58,919 nucleotides of DNA from CAZSAT01 sp964604675. GTDB lineage: Bacteria; Myxococcota_A; UBA796; CAJQPC01. Location of the stretch: positions 1-58,919 of the forward strand of contig CAZSAT010000035.1 of the NCBI GenBank assembly GCA_964604675.1. Direction: 5' to 3'. The first letter of the stretch is position 1; each line of letters starts with the position of its first letter. Of the stretch, positions 44,963-53,247 are shown one piece after another. A model generated the notes under the pieces. That model had not been told where the DNA came from. It ran no database searches and saw only the letters and a program-made list of their open reading frames with translations. The position numbers and the translations under genes were made by a program.

Positions 44963-46474
44963 ATGCCTGCCGACGTCGTCCTCGTCAATCCCAGCTACGT
45001 CTACCCGCCGATGTCCGCCGTCGAGACGGAACGGCTGCGCGACGACCCCCTCTGGATGGACCTCCCCTCCGCGGAGTTCCTGTACCCACCGATGGGGCTC
45101 CTGTACGTGGCCGATGCGCTGGTGCAGGCCGGCTTCTCGGTCGAGCTGATCGACTCGAACCTCACGCCCTCGAGCCTCGACGCCCTCGCGCGACGGTGCG
45201 AAGGCGCGAAGGTCGTGGGCATCAGCCTGCTGGTCGCCAACCTGCGCTCGACCTACCAGATGGTCCGTCACATGAAGGGGCGCGGCTTCGAGATCGTGGT
45301 CGGCGGCGCCTACCCGAGCGTGACGCCGGAGGTCGTGGAGCAGCTGGGCATCCGCTACGGCATCTCCGGCGAGGGCGAGGTCCCCTTCGTCGACCTGGTG
45401 CGCTCCATCGTGCACGGCGAGGGCAAGCCGGAGGACATCCCCGGCATCATCATCCACCGGCCCGGCAAGCCGCTCTACACCACCCACCCCGACCTGCTCC
45501 GCGACCTGGACAGGTACCGCCCGTACCGCCGAGCCGTGCGCCGGAAGGTCGAGCTCCGCGCCCCCAAGTACAAGCTGCCCTTCGCCGGCGGCATCGAGGT
45601 GGCCCTCACCAGCCGCGGCTGCCCCTACAAGTGCACCTTCTGCTACTGCAGCTCGGCCTCGCCCAACTCGATGTTCAACACCTCGAGGTGGGTGTCGATC
45701 GAGACCGCGGTGGACGACTTCCGCAGCGTGGTGGACGCCTACGGTCCCAGCTACATCGAGATGGTCGACGAGACCTTCACGGTGAAGCGCGGCTTCGTCG
45801 AGGACTTCTGCCACGCCCTGATCGACACCGGCCTCGCCAACAAGGTGCAGTGGGGTGCGAAGACCCGGGTGGACCTGATGGACACCGACCTGCTCGAGCT
45901 GATGAAGCGGGCTGGGCTGCGCAAGATCGGCTTCGGCCTCGAGAGCGGCGTGTACGACCACCGCAAGGCGATGCAGAAGGACTTCGGCAACGACAAGGTG
46001 CGCGAGGTCTTCGGCGCGTGCAACGAGCTCAACGTGGACAGCGCGTGCACGATCATCTTCGGCCACCCCGACGAGACCCGCGCCGACATGCAGACGAGCG
46101 TGGACCTGGTCAAGGAGATCCAGGCCGCCTACGTCGAGTTCCACATCATGGTGCTCATCCCGAAGACCAAGCTCTTCGACACCGCCGTGGCCGAAGGCAA
46201 GGTCACCCACGACGTGTTCGAGCGGTTCATGCGCGGCGAGTGCGAGTACCCGGAGTACGCCCCCGGCGACATCACGCCCGAAGAGATGCGGGCCATCCAC
46301 CGGAAGGCGATCCGCGAGTTCTACTTCCGCCCCGCCTACATCCGCGAGCAGCTCGGCCGGGTGCGCGAGATCCGCGACGTGTACCAGTACGCGAAGGCGG
46401 CGCGGGCCCTGTTCGACATGACCGACCTGCGCCGCCCCGTGTGGGCGGTGGGACGGGCAGCGCTGGGCGCGTAG
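44963..46474 (+). CDS. B12-binding-like radical SAM protein
   Basis: The 503-residue enzyme has an N-terminal Rossmann-like region of B12-binding type (about residues 1-150, with VVLVNPSYVYPPM, VVGISLLVANLRSTYQMV and VVGGAYPSVTPE). The radical-SAM core follows, with the cluster motif CPYKCTFC (near residues 218-225) and later GFGLESGV and IIFGHPDETRADMQ. A canonical DxHxxG cobalamin motif is not evident. Such enzymes methylate or rearrange unactivated carbons; many act in lipid, hopanoid or antibiotic pathways. Another family member follows after 46 bases. Confidence 0.85.
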   Translation: MPADVVLVNPSYVYPPMSAVETERLRDDPLWMDLPSAEFLYPPMGLLYVADALVQAGFSVELIDSNLTPSSLDALARRCEGAKVVGISLLVANLRSTYQMVRHMKGRGFEIVVGGAYPSVTPEVVEQLGIRYGISGEGEVPFVDLVRSIVHGEGKPEDIPGIIIHRPGKPLYTTHPDLLRDLDRYRPYRRAVRRKVELRAPKYKLPFAGGIEVALTSRGCPYKCTFCYCSSASPNSMFNTSRWVSIETAVDDFRSVVDAYGPSYIEMVDETFTVKRGFVEDFCHALIDTGLANKVQWGAKTRVDLMDTDLLELMKRAGLRKIGFGLESGVYDHRKAMQKDFGNDKVREVFGACNELNVDSACTIIFGHPDETRADMQTSVDLVKEIQAAYVEFHIMVLIPKTKLFDTAVAEGKVTHDVFERFMRGECEYPEYAPGDITPEEMRAIHRKAIREFYFRPAYIREQLGRVREIRDVYQYAKAARALFDMTDLRRPVWAVGRAALGA

Positions 46475-46520
46475 CGAAGCTTGCAGGACGCGTCCGCTTC
46501 AGGTGGTAGGTTCAGGCTCC

Positions 46521-47966
46521 ATGAAGGTCCTCCTGCTCAACCCCAGCATCCGACCCGAGCAGTTCGGCCGCTTCGCGTCGCTGCTCGAGGCGATGCCCTG
46601 CATCGGCGTGACCTACATCGCCACCTTCCTGGCGCGGGATGGCCACCAGGTCCGGGTGTACGACGACTTCGCGCTGCGAGGGGGCGAGACCGGGTTCTTC
46701 CGGGAGGTGGAGCGCTTCCGGCCCGACGTGATCGGCATCTCCGTGCTCACGCCGGTGGCCACCTACGTGCGCGAGATGATGGACCACATCCGTCACCGCT
46801 GGCCCCAGGTGCGCTTCCTGTTGGGCAACATCCACGCGGACCTGTTCCCCGAGGAGTTCCTGCAGCCCGGCGACGCGGTGGTGCACGAGGAAGGCGAACA
46901 GGCCTCGGTCGACGTGTTGCGGGCCTGGGGACGCGGCGAGAGCGGCGTGGGCGTCGCCGGCGTGACCGTGATCGAGCACGACGACCTGGTGCGCGGGCCC
47001 CACCGTCCGCTCGAGGCCGACCTCGACAGCTTCCCCTTCCCGGACTGGGGGCTCCTGCCGTACACGCGCTTCTCGCTGCTGCCGCTGGGCACGATCGCGA
47101 AGCCGATCGTGGCGGTGGCCGCCAGCCGCGGCTGCCCCTTCAAGTGCACCTACTGCGCCTTGGAGAACCAGGGCAAGGTGTACCGGAAGCGCAGCGTGGA
47201 GAGCGTGGTCGACGAGATCGAGTTCGACGTGACCCGCTTCGGCGTGAAGCAGATCGGGTTCATGGACCCGATCTTCCCCATGGGGCGCAAGCACGCGATC
47301 GAGTTCTCGGAAGCGATGATCCGGCGCGGCCTGCACGAGCGGGTGGTGTGGCTCTCGGAGCTGCGCACCGACGTGGTGGACCGCGAAGCGCTCGTCTGGC
47401 TCCACCGGAGCGGGGCACGGCGCCTGGTGTTCGGCATCGAGTCCGGCGTCGACAGCCTGCTCAAGACCGTGGGCAAGCAGAACTCGATCGATCGCAGCCG
47501 CCAGACCATCGAGCACTGCCGCGAGCTGGGCATCACCACGGTCGGGCTCTTCATGATCGGCATGCCCGGCGAGACCCCCGAACAGACGCGCGCCACGATC
47601 GACTACGCCTGCAGCCTGCCGCTGGACTTCGCGAAGTTCGCCATCACCGTGCCCTTCCCCGGCAGCGAGCTGTACACGCAGATGGTGAGGGACGGGAAGC
47701 TCTCCCGGAAGGACTGGGAGAACTACACGACCTTCAACCCCGACCAGAGCCAGATCGTGATCGCGAGCGAGGTGCAGAGCCCCGAGCAGCTGCTCGACTC
47801 GCTGCGCGAAGCCACCCGCCGCTTCTACATGAGGCCGCGGGTCATCGGTCGGCAGCTCTTCAAGATCCGCAGCATCGACGCGCGCCAGATGGCCGCGGGC
47901 CTGTGGAGCATCGTGCCCGACCTCCGCCAGCGAGGCGCGCCGTCGGTCCTGCAGGCCGCCAAGTAG
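46521..47966 (+). CDS. B12-binding-like radical SAM protein
   Basis: The 481-residue protein has the same plan as its neighbour. The N-terminal half is a B12-binding-like Rossmann fold (MKVLLLNPSIRPEQFG ... VIGISVLTPVATYVREMM). The radical-SAM cluster motif is CPFKCTYC (near residue 201-208), followed by FGIESGVDSLLKTVGK and FMIGMPGETPEQTRATI. I chose ATG 46521, eight bases after a TAGGTT box (46507-46512), over the GTG at 46503. The substrate is unknown. It is convergent with the third radical-SAM gene, ten bases away. Confidence 0.85.
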   Translation: MKVLLLNPSIRPEQFGRFASLLEAMPCIGVTYIATFLARDGHQVRVYDDFALRGGETGFFREVERFRPDVIGISVLTPVATYVREMMDHIRHRWPQVRFLLGNIHADLFPEEFLQPGDAVVHEEGEQASVDVLRAWGRGESGVGVAGVTVIEHDDLVRGPHRPLEADLDSFPFPDWGLLPYTRFSLLPLGTIAKPIVAVAASRGCPFKCTYCALENQGKVYRKRSVESVVDEIEFDVTRFGVKQIGFMDPIFPMGRKHAIEFSEAMIRRGLHERVVWLSELRTDVVDREALVWLHRSGARRLVFGIESGVDSLLKTVGKQNSIDRSRQTIEHCRELGITTVGLFMIGMPGETPEQTRATIDYACSLPLDFAKFAITVPFPGSELYTQMVRDGKLSRKDWENYTTFNPDQSQIVIASEVQSPEQLLDSLREATRRFYMRPRVIGRQLFKIRSIDARQMAAGLWSIVPDLRQRGAPSVLQAAK

Positions 47967-47976
47967 GCGAGAGCGC

Positions 47977-49395
47977 TCAGATCAAGGTGACGTAGTTCGC
48001 CGTGCGCTTCTTCGGGTCGCCCACGTGCCGGAAGAAGCGCAGCCCGTCGACCAGCCCGATGTTCCCGATCCGCCCCTCCTCCCAGGGAATGAGCAGCCGG
48101 AGCGGATCGAGCGCGCGCGCGCTCGGGAGCCGGGTGGCCAGCCTGCGCACCATGCCCTCGGTCCAGGGCCAGTGCACCGCGATGCGGAGCAGGTAGTACA
48201 GGTTCTCGAAGGCCTGGTCGTCGCCGCTGGAGAAGCTCACGTAGGGGCGCCCGAGATCGTCGAGCCGCACGTCGGCCGGCTGGTCGGTCTCCCACGAGGT
48301 GAAGGGGATCGGCACGGCGAGCGCGACGCGCACGTGATCGGTGCCGATCTCCTGGTTCAGCTTGATCGTGGACCAGGCGTCCTCCAGCGTCTCGCCGGGG
48401 CTGGCGAGCATGTTGAAGGTCGTCAGCTCCATGCCCTGGCCCTTGATGAGGCGCGCGGCCCGGCGCACGTCGTCGTTGGCGACCCGCTTGTTGAGGATCC
48501 GGGAGCGGAGGGCCTCGTTGCCGGTCTCGATCCCGATGGCCACGCCACGGCACCCCGCGCGCCCGAGGGCCGACGCGGTGCGCTCGCTCACCAGCTCCAC
48601 GCTCGAGTTGGCCGTGAAGGGCACCCCGACGCGCTCGGGGTAGAGCTCCGCGAAGCGGTCGAGCCAGCTGGGCTGGTGGGTGAACAGGTCGTCGGAGAAG
48701 TGCACGTTCTGAAGCGGCCAGCGCTCCGCGACCGCCGCGATCTCGTCGACCGTGCGCTCCGGCGACTTCCGCCGGGTGAAGGGGACCTTGCCGCCGACCA
48801 TGGTCTTCAGGTGAGGGTTCCAGCAGAACGCGCAGCTGTGCACGCAGCCGCGGCCGCTCGAGAACTTCTTCCAGCCGAAGCGCCCCATGAAGGGGTAGCG
48901 GAAGTAGAGCGACCGGTCCGGCAGGGGCAGCTGGTCGAGATCGTGCAACAGAGGCGCGAGCGGGTTCTGGACCACCTCGCCGTGGCGCAGGAAGCACAGG
49001 CTCTGGATGTGCTCGTAGCCGCCGTGATCGCCCAGCGCGGTCAAGAGCTGGGTGAGCGGGGCTTCCGCCTCGCCGCGCACCGCGAAGTCCACCTCGTCGC
49101 GGCGCACGACGTCGGGATCGAAGGTGGCGTGGGTGCCGCCGAGGACCGTGACGGCGCTGCTCACCGCCTTCGACATGGCCGCCAACCGGTACGCCGTGGT
49201 GTGACCAGCGATGTGGCAGGGCACGACGACCACGTCGGGGTCGAAGGCCTGGATGGCGGAGGGGAGCGCTTCGCCCTCCTCCTCCTCGAGCAGCAGGTGG
49301 GTGTGGTGACCCTCGCGCGTGAGCCACGCGCTCAGCTCGGTCACCGCGAGCGACTCGTTGATGCCGCTGTCCTGGAGGAAGAGAACCCGTGCCAC
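47977..49395 (-). CDS. B12-binding-like radical SAM protein
   Basis: The 472-residue protein starts with GTG. The N-terminal part (about residues 1-130) has VLFLQDSG, VVVPCHIAGHTTAYRLAAM and VLGGTHATFDPDVV, the B12-binding-like fold. The cluster motif is GCVHSCAFC (near residue 184-192), then HFSDDLFT, GIETGNEALRSRILNK and NMLASPGETLEDA. It is less similar to the other two than they are to each other and may act on a different substrate. It follows the kinase gene on the same strand, with its own -10 element across the kinase stop codon. Confidence 0.85.
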   Translation of the reverse strand: MARVLFLQDSGINESLAVTELSAWLTREGHHTHLLLEEEEGEALPSAIQAFDPDVVVVPCHIAGHTTAYRLAAMSKAVSSAVTVLGGTHATFDPDVVRRDEVDFAVRGEAEAPLTQLLTALGDHGGYEHIQSLCFLRHGEVVQNPLAPLLHDLDQLPLPDRSLYFRYPFMGRFGWKKFSSGRGCVHSCAFCWNPHLKTMVGGKVPFTRRKSPERTVDEIAAVAERWPLQNVHFSDDLFTHQPSWLDRFAELYPERVGVPFTANSSVELVSERTASALGRAGCRGVAIGIETGNEALRSRILNKRVANDDVRRAARLIKGQGMELTTFNMLASPGETLEDAWSTIKLNQEIGTDHVRVALAVPIPFTSWETDQPADVRLDDLGRPYVSFSSGDDQAFENLYYLLRIAVHWPWTEGMVRRLATRLPSARALDPLRLLIPWEEGRIGNIGLVDGLRFFRHVGDPKKRTANYVTLI

Positions 49396-49401
49396 AGCCC
49401 G

Positions 49402-49407
49402 ATACTA
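49402..49407 (-). promoter_or_regulatory. -10 element TAGTAT, predicted leaderless start
   Basis: On the minus strand TAGTAT overlaps the kinase stop codon (TAG) and ends six bases before the GTG at 49395. No SD is present. Confidence 0.45.
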
Positions 49408-51168
49408 GCCCGTGTTTCGCCCGCTGGCGTAGGAGAGCGCCGCATAGGTGCCGAAAGAGAGGCCGTTCACCACACCGAACACCTCGTAGAGCGCGTGGGG
49501 CCAGAGCAGCAGGCCGGGCAGCGCCAGCAGGTAGACCGCCCCGGCCACCACCGACATCCGATCGTGCACGCCCCCGGCTGTGATGAGGATGGCGCCGGCC
49601 AGCACCGCGCTCAGGGTCATGGTGGTGTGGATGGACGCGCCCAGCCACCAGCCGGTCACCCAGTGCACCCACACCGCCGCGGCGATGCCCGCGGTCACCA
49701 GCACGTGCATCCGGCCGAACACGTTGTTCTCGCGGAGCAGGCTGACGAGGCAGCCGAAGAGCGCCACCACCGAGAACACCGACACGCCGACGAGGACGTG
49801 GGGCCACGTGATGCCGTGCGCGCGGTCCCACCAGCCCATGCCGAACAACATGGCGGCCGTGAGCACGCCCAACAGGGCACCGAGGACCATGCGGCTGCGC
49901 GCCGAGAGCCCGGGAGCCTCGTCCAACAGGCGTCGCTCGAGCTCTCCGGCCGCCTGTTCCCGCGACGACTGGGCGGCGCGGAGCGCGTCGAGCTCCGACT
50001 GCAGCTCCCGGTCGCCGCCGATCGCGTCGAGCAGGTCGGCGGCGGCGTCGGCGTTTCCGGAGAACAGCTCGTAGCGCACCATGGTCTTCTGCAGCAGCAC
50101 GAGGCCGAGCTGGGCGCGGCCGTGCTCGGGCCACTCGCTCAGGCCCTGGCGGTACCCGAAGCGCGCCTCTGCGGCGAGGGTCCGCACCTCGCCGGACGGT
50201 TCGCCGGACGCCACGGCCTCGGCCACGAGGTCGCGCACCCGCTTCATGCGCTGCTCGGCGCCCTCGACCACCCGGGCGGCACCACGGTGCCGGAGGAAGT
50301 CCGCGAGCGCGATGCGCACCTCGTCGACCGTGGCGAGCCGATCCGCGGGCTCCGGTCGGGTGCAGCGCTCGACGAGCCGGGCGAGCTCCGCGGGCACCCC
50401 GGCCACGGGTCGTTGGAGCCCTGCGCGGGCGGCCGCCAGCGCATCGGCGACCGTGGCGCCCTCGTGGTAGGGGCGGCCGGTGAGCACGTAGAAGAGCGTG
50501 GTGCCGACCAGGTAGACGTCGCTGCGCTCGGTGAGCGCAGGACCGTCGCCCCGCGCCATCTCGGGCGCCATGAAGGCCGGGCTTCCGGCCGGCTGGCGCT
50601 GGTGCGCCGCGAGCGGAAGGCCCAGGCCCTCCCGCAGCCCGACGGCGATGCCCCAGTCGAGCAGGTACACCTCGCCGTGGCCGCCGATCATCACGTTGGA
50701 CGGCTTCACGTCGCGGTGGAGCACGCCCCGCCGGTGGGCGAAGGAGAGCGCGCGGCACACGCCGCCGAGCACCCCGAGGTGGAAGGCGAGCACGTCGTCG
50801 CCCTCGAGGTGGGCGGCGCACCGCTGCGGGTGGTCGATGAGATCGATCCAGAGGTCCCCGGCGATCTGCTTCATCACCATCCAGGGACCGTCGCTGCCCT
50901 CGCGGAGATCGTGCACCGGCACGATGTTGGGGTGCTCGAGGAGCCCCGTGGCGCGCGCCTCGAGGCGGAGCTGCGTGGCGCACCACCCCGAGGGGTCGTC
51001 GTGGGCGCGCTTGACCGCCACGTGGCGGCTCAGCAGGGGCTGGAACGCGGTGAGCACCTCCCCCATCGCGCCCCGCCCGAGCACGCCACCGATCTCCAGC
51101 GTGTCGGTGGCGGGCTTGTCCGGGGGCTCGAAGGGCTCGAGCTGGATGGTCGCGCGCGGGTCGTCCAC
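49405..51168 (-). CDS. Membrane Ser/Thr protein kinase
   Basis: The 587-residue protein starts with GTG. A Hanks-type kinase domain fills about residues 25-290: glycine loop LGRGAMGEV, VAVK lysine near 50, catalytic HRDVKPSN (151-158), DWG near 171 in place of DFG, and SPAFMAPEMARGDG. A helical linker follows, then about five or six transmembrane helices from residue 430 to the end, with no extracellular sensor domain. The kinase is therefore cytosolic and membrane-tethered. Substrates are unknown. It is divergent from the isomerase gene by 35 bases. Confidence 0.9.
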   Translation of the reverse strand: MDDPRATIQLEPFEPPDKPATDTLEIGGVLGRGAMGEVLTAFQPLLSRHVAVKRAHDDPSGWCATQLRLEARATGLLEHPNIVPVHDLREGSDGPWMVMKQIAGDLWIDLIDHPQRCAAHLEGDDVLAFHLGVLGGVCRALSFAHRRGVLHRDVKPSNVMIGGHGEVYLLDWGIAVGLREGLGLPLAAHQRQPAGSPAFMAPEMARGDGPALTERSDVYLVGTTLFYVLTGRPYHEGATVADALAAARAGLQRPVAGVPAELARLVERCTRPEPADRLATVDEVRIALADFLRHRGAARVVEGAEQRMKRVRDLVAEAVASGEPSGEVRTLAAEARFGYRQGLSEWPEHGRAQLGLVLLQKTMVRYELFSGNADAAADLLDAIGGDRELQSELDALRAAQSSREQAAGELERRLLDEAPGLSARSRMVLGALLGVLTAAMLFGMGWWDRAHGITWPHVLVGVSVFSVVALFGCLVSLLRENNVFGRMHVLVTAGIAAAVWVHWVTGWWLGASIHTTMTLSAVLAGAILITAGGVHDRMSVVAGAVYLLALPGLLLWPHALYEVFGVVNGLSFGTYAALSYASGRNTG

Positions 51169-51191
51169 GGCCCGCAGTCTGCCAGAGCCAG

Positions 51192-51197
51192 TAGACT
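51192..51197 (+). promoter_or_regulatory. -10 element TAGACT, predicted leaderless start
   Basis: TAGACT ends six bases before the GTG at 51204. It lies inside an inverted pair CCAGT/ACTGG (51188-51199), and on the other strand CAGACT is seven bases before the kinase GTG. Confidence 0.45.
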
Positions 51198-51203
51198 GGC
51201 GGG

Positions 51204-51998
51204 GTGAAGTCCCTCGAGATCACGCACGGGTCCGTCGCCGAGCTCACCCTGGTCGGGCCCGGAAGGGGCAACGCCATGGGGCCGGACTTCTGGCGCGAGC
51301 TGCCCGAGGCCATGGCCTCGCTCGACGCGGATCCGGAGGTGCGCGCCGTCGTGATCGCCGGACGCGGTCGCTCGTTCAGCTACGGACTCGACCTGATGGG
51401 CATGGCCGGCACCCTCATGCCCCTCCTGCAGGGGAAGCAGAAGGCCGTGGGCCGCCGGAGGCTGCTGACCTTCATCCGGCGCCTGCAGGCCGCCATCGAC
51501 GCGGTGGCCAACGCGCGCATGCCGGTGGTGGCGGCCCTGCACGGGTGGTGCATCGGCGGCGGGCTGGACCTCGCCAGCGCCTGCGACGTGCGGCTCGCTT
51601 CCGCCGACGCGCGCATCAGCCTGCGCGAGGCCAAGGTGGCGATCGTGGCCGATCTGGGCAGCCTGCAGCGCCTGCCGCGCATCATCGGCGAGGGCCACAC
51701 CCGCGAGCTCGCGTACACGGGCGGCGACGTCAACGCCCGCGATGCCGAGCGCATGGGCCTGGTCAACCGGGTCTACGCCGACAAGGAGGCGCTGCTGGTC
51801 GGTGCTCGCGCGCTCGGGGCTGCCATCGCCGAGAACCCGCCGGTGGTCGTCGAGGGCATCAAGGAAGTGATGAACCACGGCGCGAACGTGCAGGCCGGGC
51901 TCGACCACGTGGCGGTGTGGAACGCGGCCTTCCTGCAGTCCGACGCGCTGGACGAGGCCCTCTCGGCCTTCCTGCAGGGGCGCAAGCCCAAGTTCTGA
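51204..51998 (+). CDS. Enoyl-CoA hydratase/isomerase, dienoyl-CoA isomerase-like
   Basis: The 264-residue crotonase-fold enzyme has the oxyanion blocks GRGRSFSYGLDLMGMAG and ALHGWCIGGGLDLASACD. The stretch REAKVAIVADLGSLQRLPRIIGEG closely follows delta3,5-delta2,4-dienoyl-CoA isomerases (ECH1 type), whose conserved acidic residues are present (E in REAKV, D in ADLG). It probably shifts double bonds in unsaturated acyl-CoAs during beta-oxidation. Ring-cleavage products of the box pathway are also processed by crotonases, so a link is possible but unproven. The next gene follows after nine bases. Confidence 0.82.
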   Translation: MKSLEITHGSVAELTLVGPGRGNAMGPDFWRELPEAMASLDADPEVRAVVIAGRGRSFSYGLDLMGMAGTLMPLLQGKQKAVGRRRLLTFIRRLQAAIDAVANARMPVVAALHGWCIGGGLDLASACDVRLASADARISLREAKVAIVADLGSLQRLPRIIGEGHTRELAYTGGDVNARDAERMGLVNRVYADKEALLVGARALGAAIAENPPVVVEGIKEVMNHGANVQAGLDHVAVWNAAFLQSDALDEALSAFLQGRKPKF

Positions 51999-52007
51999 GA
52001 GGTGCCC

Positions 52008-53240
52008 ATGCTGTGGTTCGTGCTGGCTTGCGGCGACGAGGATCCCGCGCCGGTGGAGGGCGACGACACCGCCGACTACGCGCTCGCCGAGCACGAGCAC
52101 GCCTCGGAGGGACCCTACGCCGCCGAGGACCACGATCACGAGGCCGCCGACCGCTACACCGACGAGGAAGCGGTGGCCGCCGTGCAGAACGACGACCCCT
52201 GGCACGACCGGGACCGCGCCAACCTGCAGAACCTCTGGCACGACCACGAGCGCGGCTACATGTGGCTCGACGCCAACCGCTGGACGATGGACAACCGGAC
52301 CGACCCGGCCGCGGTGGGCGATCGGCACGAGCTGGTGCAGATGTTCCACGAGACGCTCGAGTGCGACGACACCATGGCCTTCGCGGACTGCAACTCGACC
52401 TCGGCGCTGAAGGTGTACGTGAACGGCCCCCGGATCACCGACAACGACTGGTCGGAGACCGGCTGGGCGAACGCCGCGGTGCGCCGGTACAACACCCACG
52501 CCAGCGGGATGTACCTGGTGAGCTTCGGCCAGAACTTCACGCCCACCGACTACGGCTACGGCGTGATCGCACCGAGCGGCCTCCACCTCGAACCGCACGG
52601 CGCCCACCAGGCCATCCGCGTCGACGGCACCGGGAACGCGGGCGAGAACGTGCGCATCGACGTGATGGCGGGCGCCACGGGGCTCGCGATCTACGGCTCC
52701 GAGACCGAGGCGCTCTACTGCGAGGAGCTCGGCTTCGCCTGCGAAGACACCCGCGTCGCCACCTTCCGTGGCGGCATCCTGCGGCTCGAGGATCTGACGG
52801 TGGAGCAGTCCGCCACCGACGCGCGGAACGCCGGCGTGGTCACCGTGTCCAGCACCTCGGTGGGCGTGGAGCACTTCTACACCTGGCACACCGACAGCGA
52901 GACGGACCTGCCGGTGCACTGCACCTGGAACGACACCGTGACCGACGACAGCCTGGTGAAGCTCACGCCCTACAGCACGAGCCCGGACCTCTTGACCGCC
53001 CACAGCTACGCGATCGTCGCGGTGTGGGGCCCTGGCAACGCGCCGGTCGCCTGCACCGACGGGCAGAACATCAAGACCGACGCAGCCGGCGTGTACGGCT
53101 ACGACGCGGGGGCCACGGTGGAGGCCGGTGGCGGCTTCTCCGTGGCCATCCTGGGCAGCGACGAGGAGCCCCTGTGGCCGGGGGACTGGCAGGAGGCCGA
53201 CCGTCCGAGCTTCCTCTACGAGGTCATCGAGCCGCTTTGA
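52008..53240 (+). CDS. Lipoprotein of unknown function
   Basis: The 410-residue protein has a very short lipoprotein leader (MLWFVLAC, Cys at 8). ATG 52008 is preferred because GAGAGG lies just upstream; a GTG six bases earlier is possible. After the Cys comes an Asp/Glu/His-rich stretch (about residues 9-75, with HEHASE and HDHEAADRYTDEEA) that may bind metal. The main part (about 80-410) is beta-rich with Trp and Thr and several paired Cys. It includes the segment YGYGVIAPSGLHLEPHG, typical of tail-like beta folds. I recognise no family. Confidence 0.6.
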   Translation: MLWFVLACGDEDPAPVEGDDTADYALAEHEHASEGPYAAEDHDHEAADRYTDEEAVAAVQNDDPWHDRDRANLQNLWHDHERGYMWLDANRWTMDNRTDPAAVGDRHELVQMFHETLECDDTMAFADCNSTSALKVYVNGPRITDNDWSETGWANAAVRRYNTHASGMYLVSFGQNFTPTDYGYGVIAPSGLHLEPHGAHQAIRVDGTGNAGENVRIDVMAGATGLAIYGSETEALYCEELGFACEDTRVATFRGGILRLEDLTVEQSATDARNAGVVTVSSTSVGVEHFYTWHTDSETDLPVHCTWNDTVTDDSLVKLTPYSTSPDLLTAHSYAIVAVWGPGNAPVACTDGQNIKTDAAGVYGYDAGATVEAGGGFSVAILGSDEEPLWPGDWQEADRPSFLYEVIEPL

Positions 53241-53247
53241 GGGCGCG

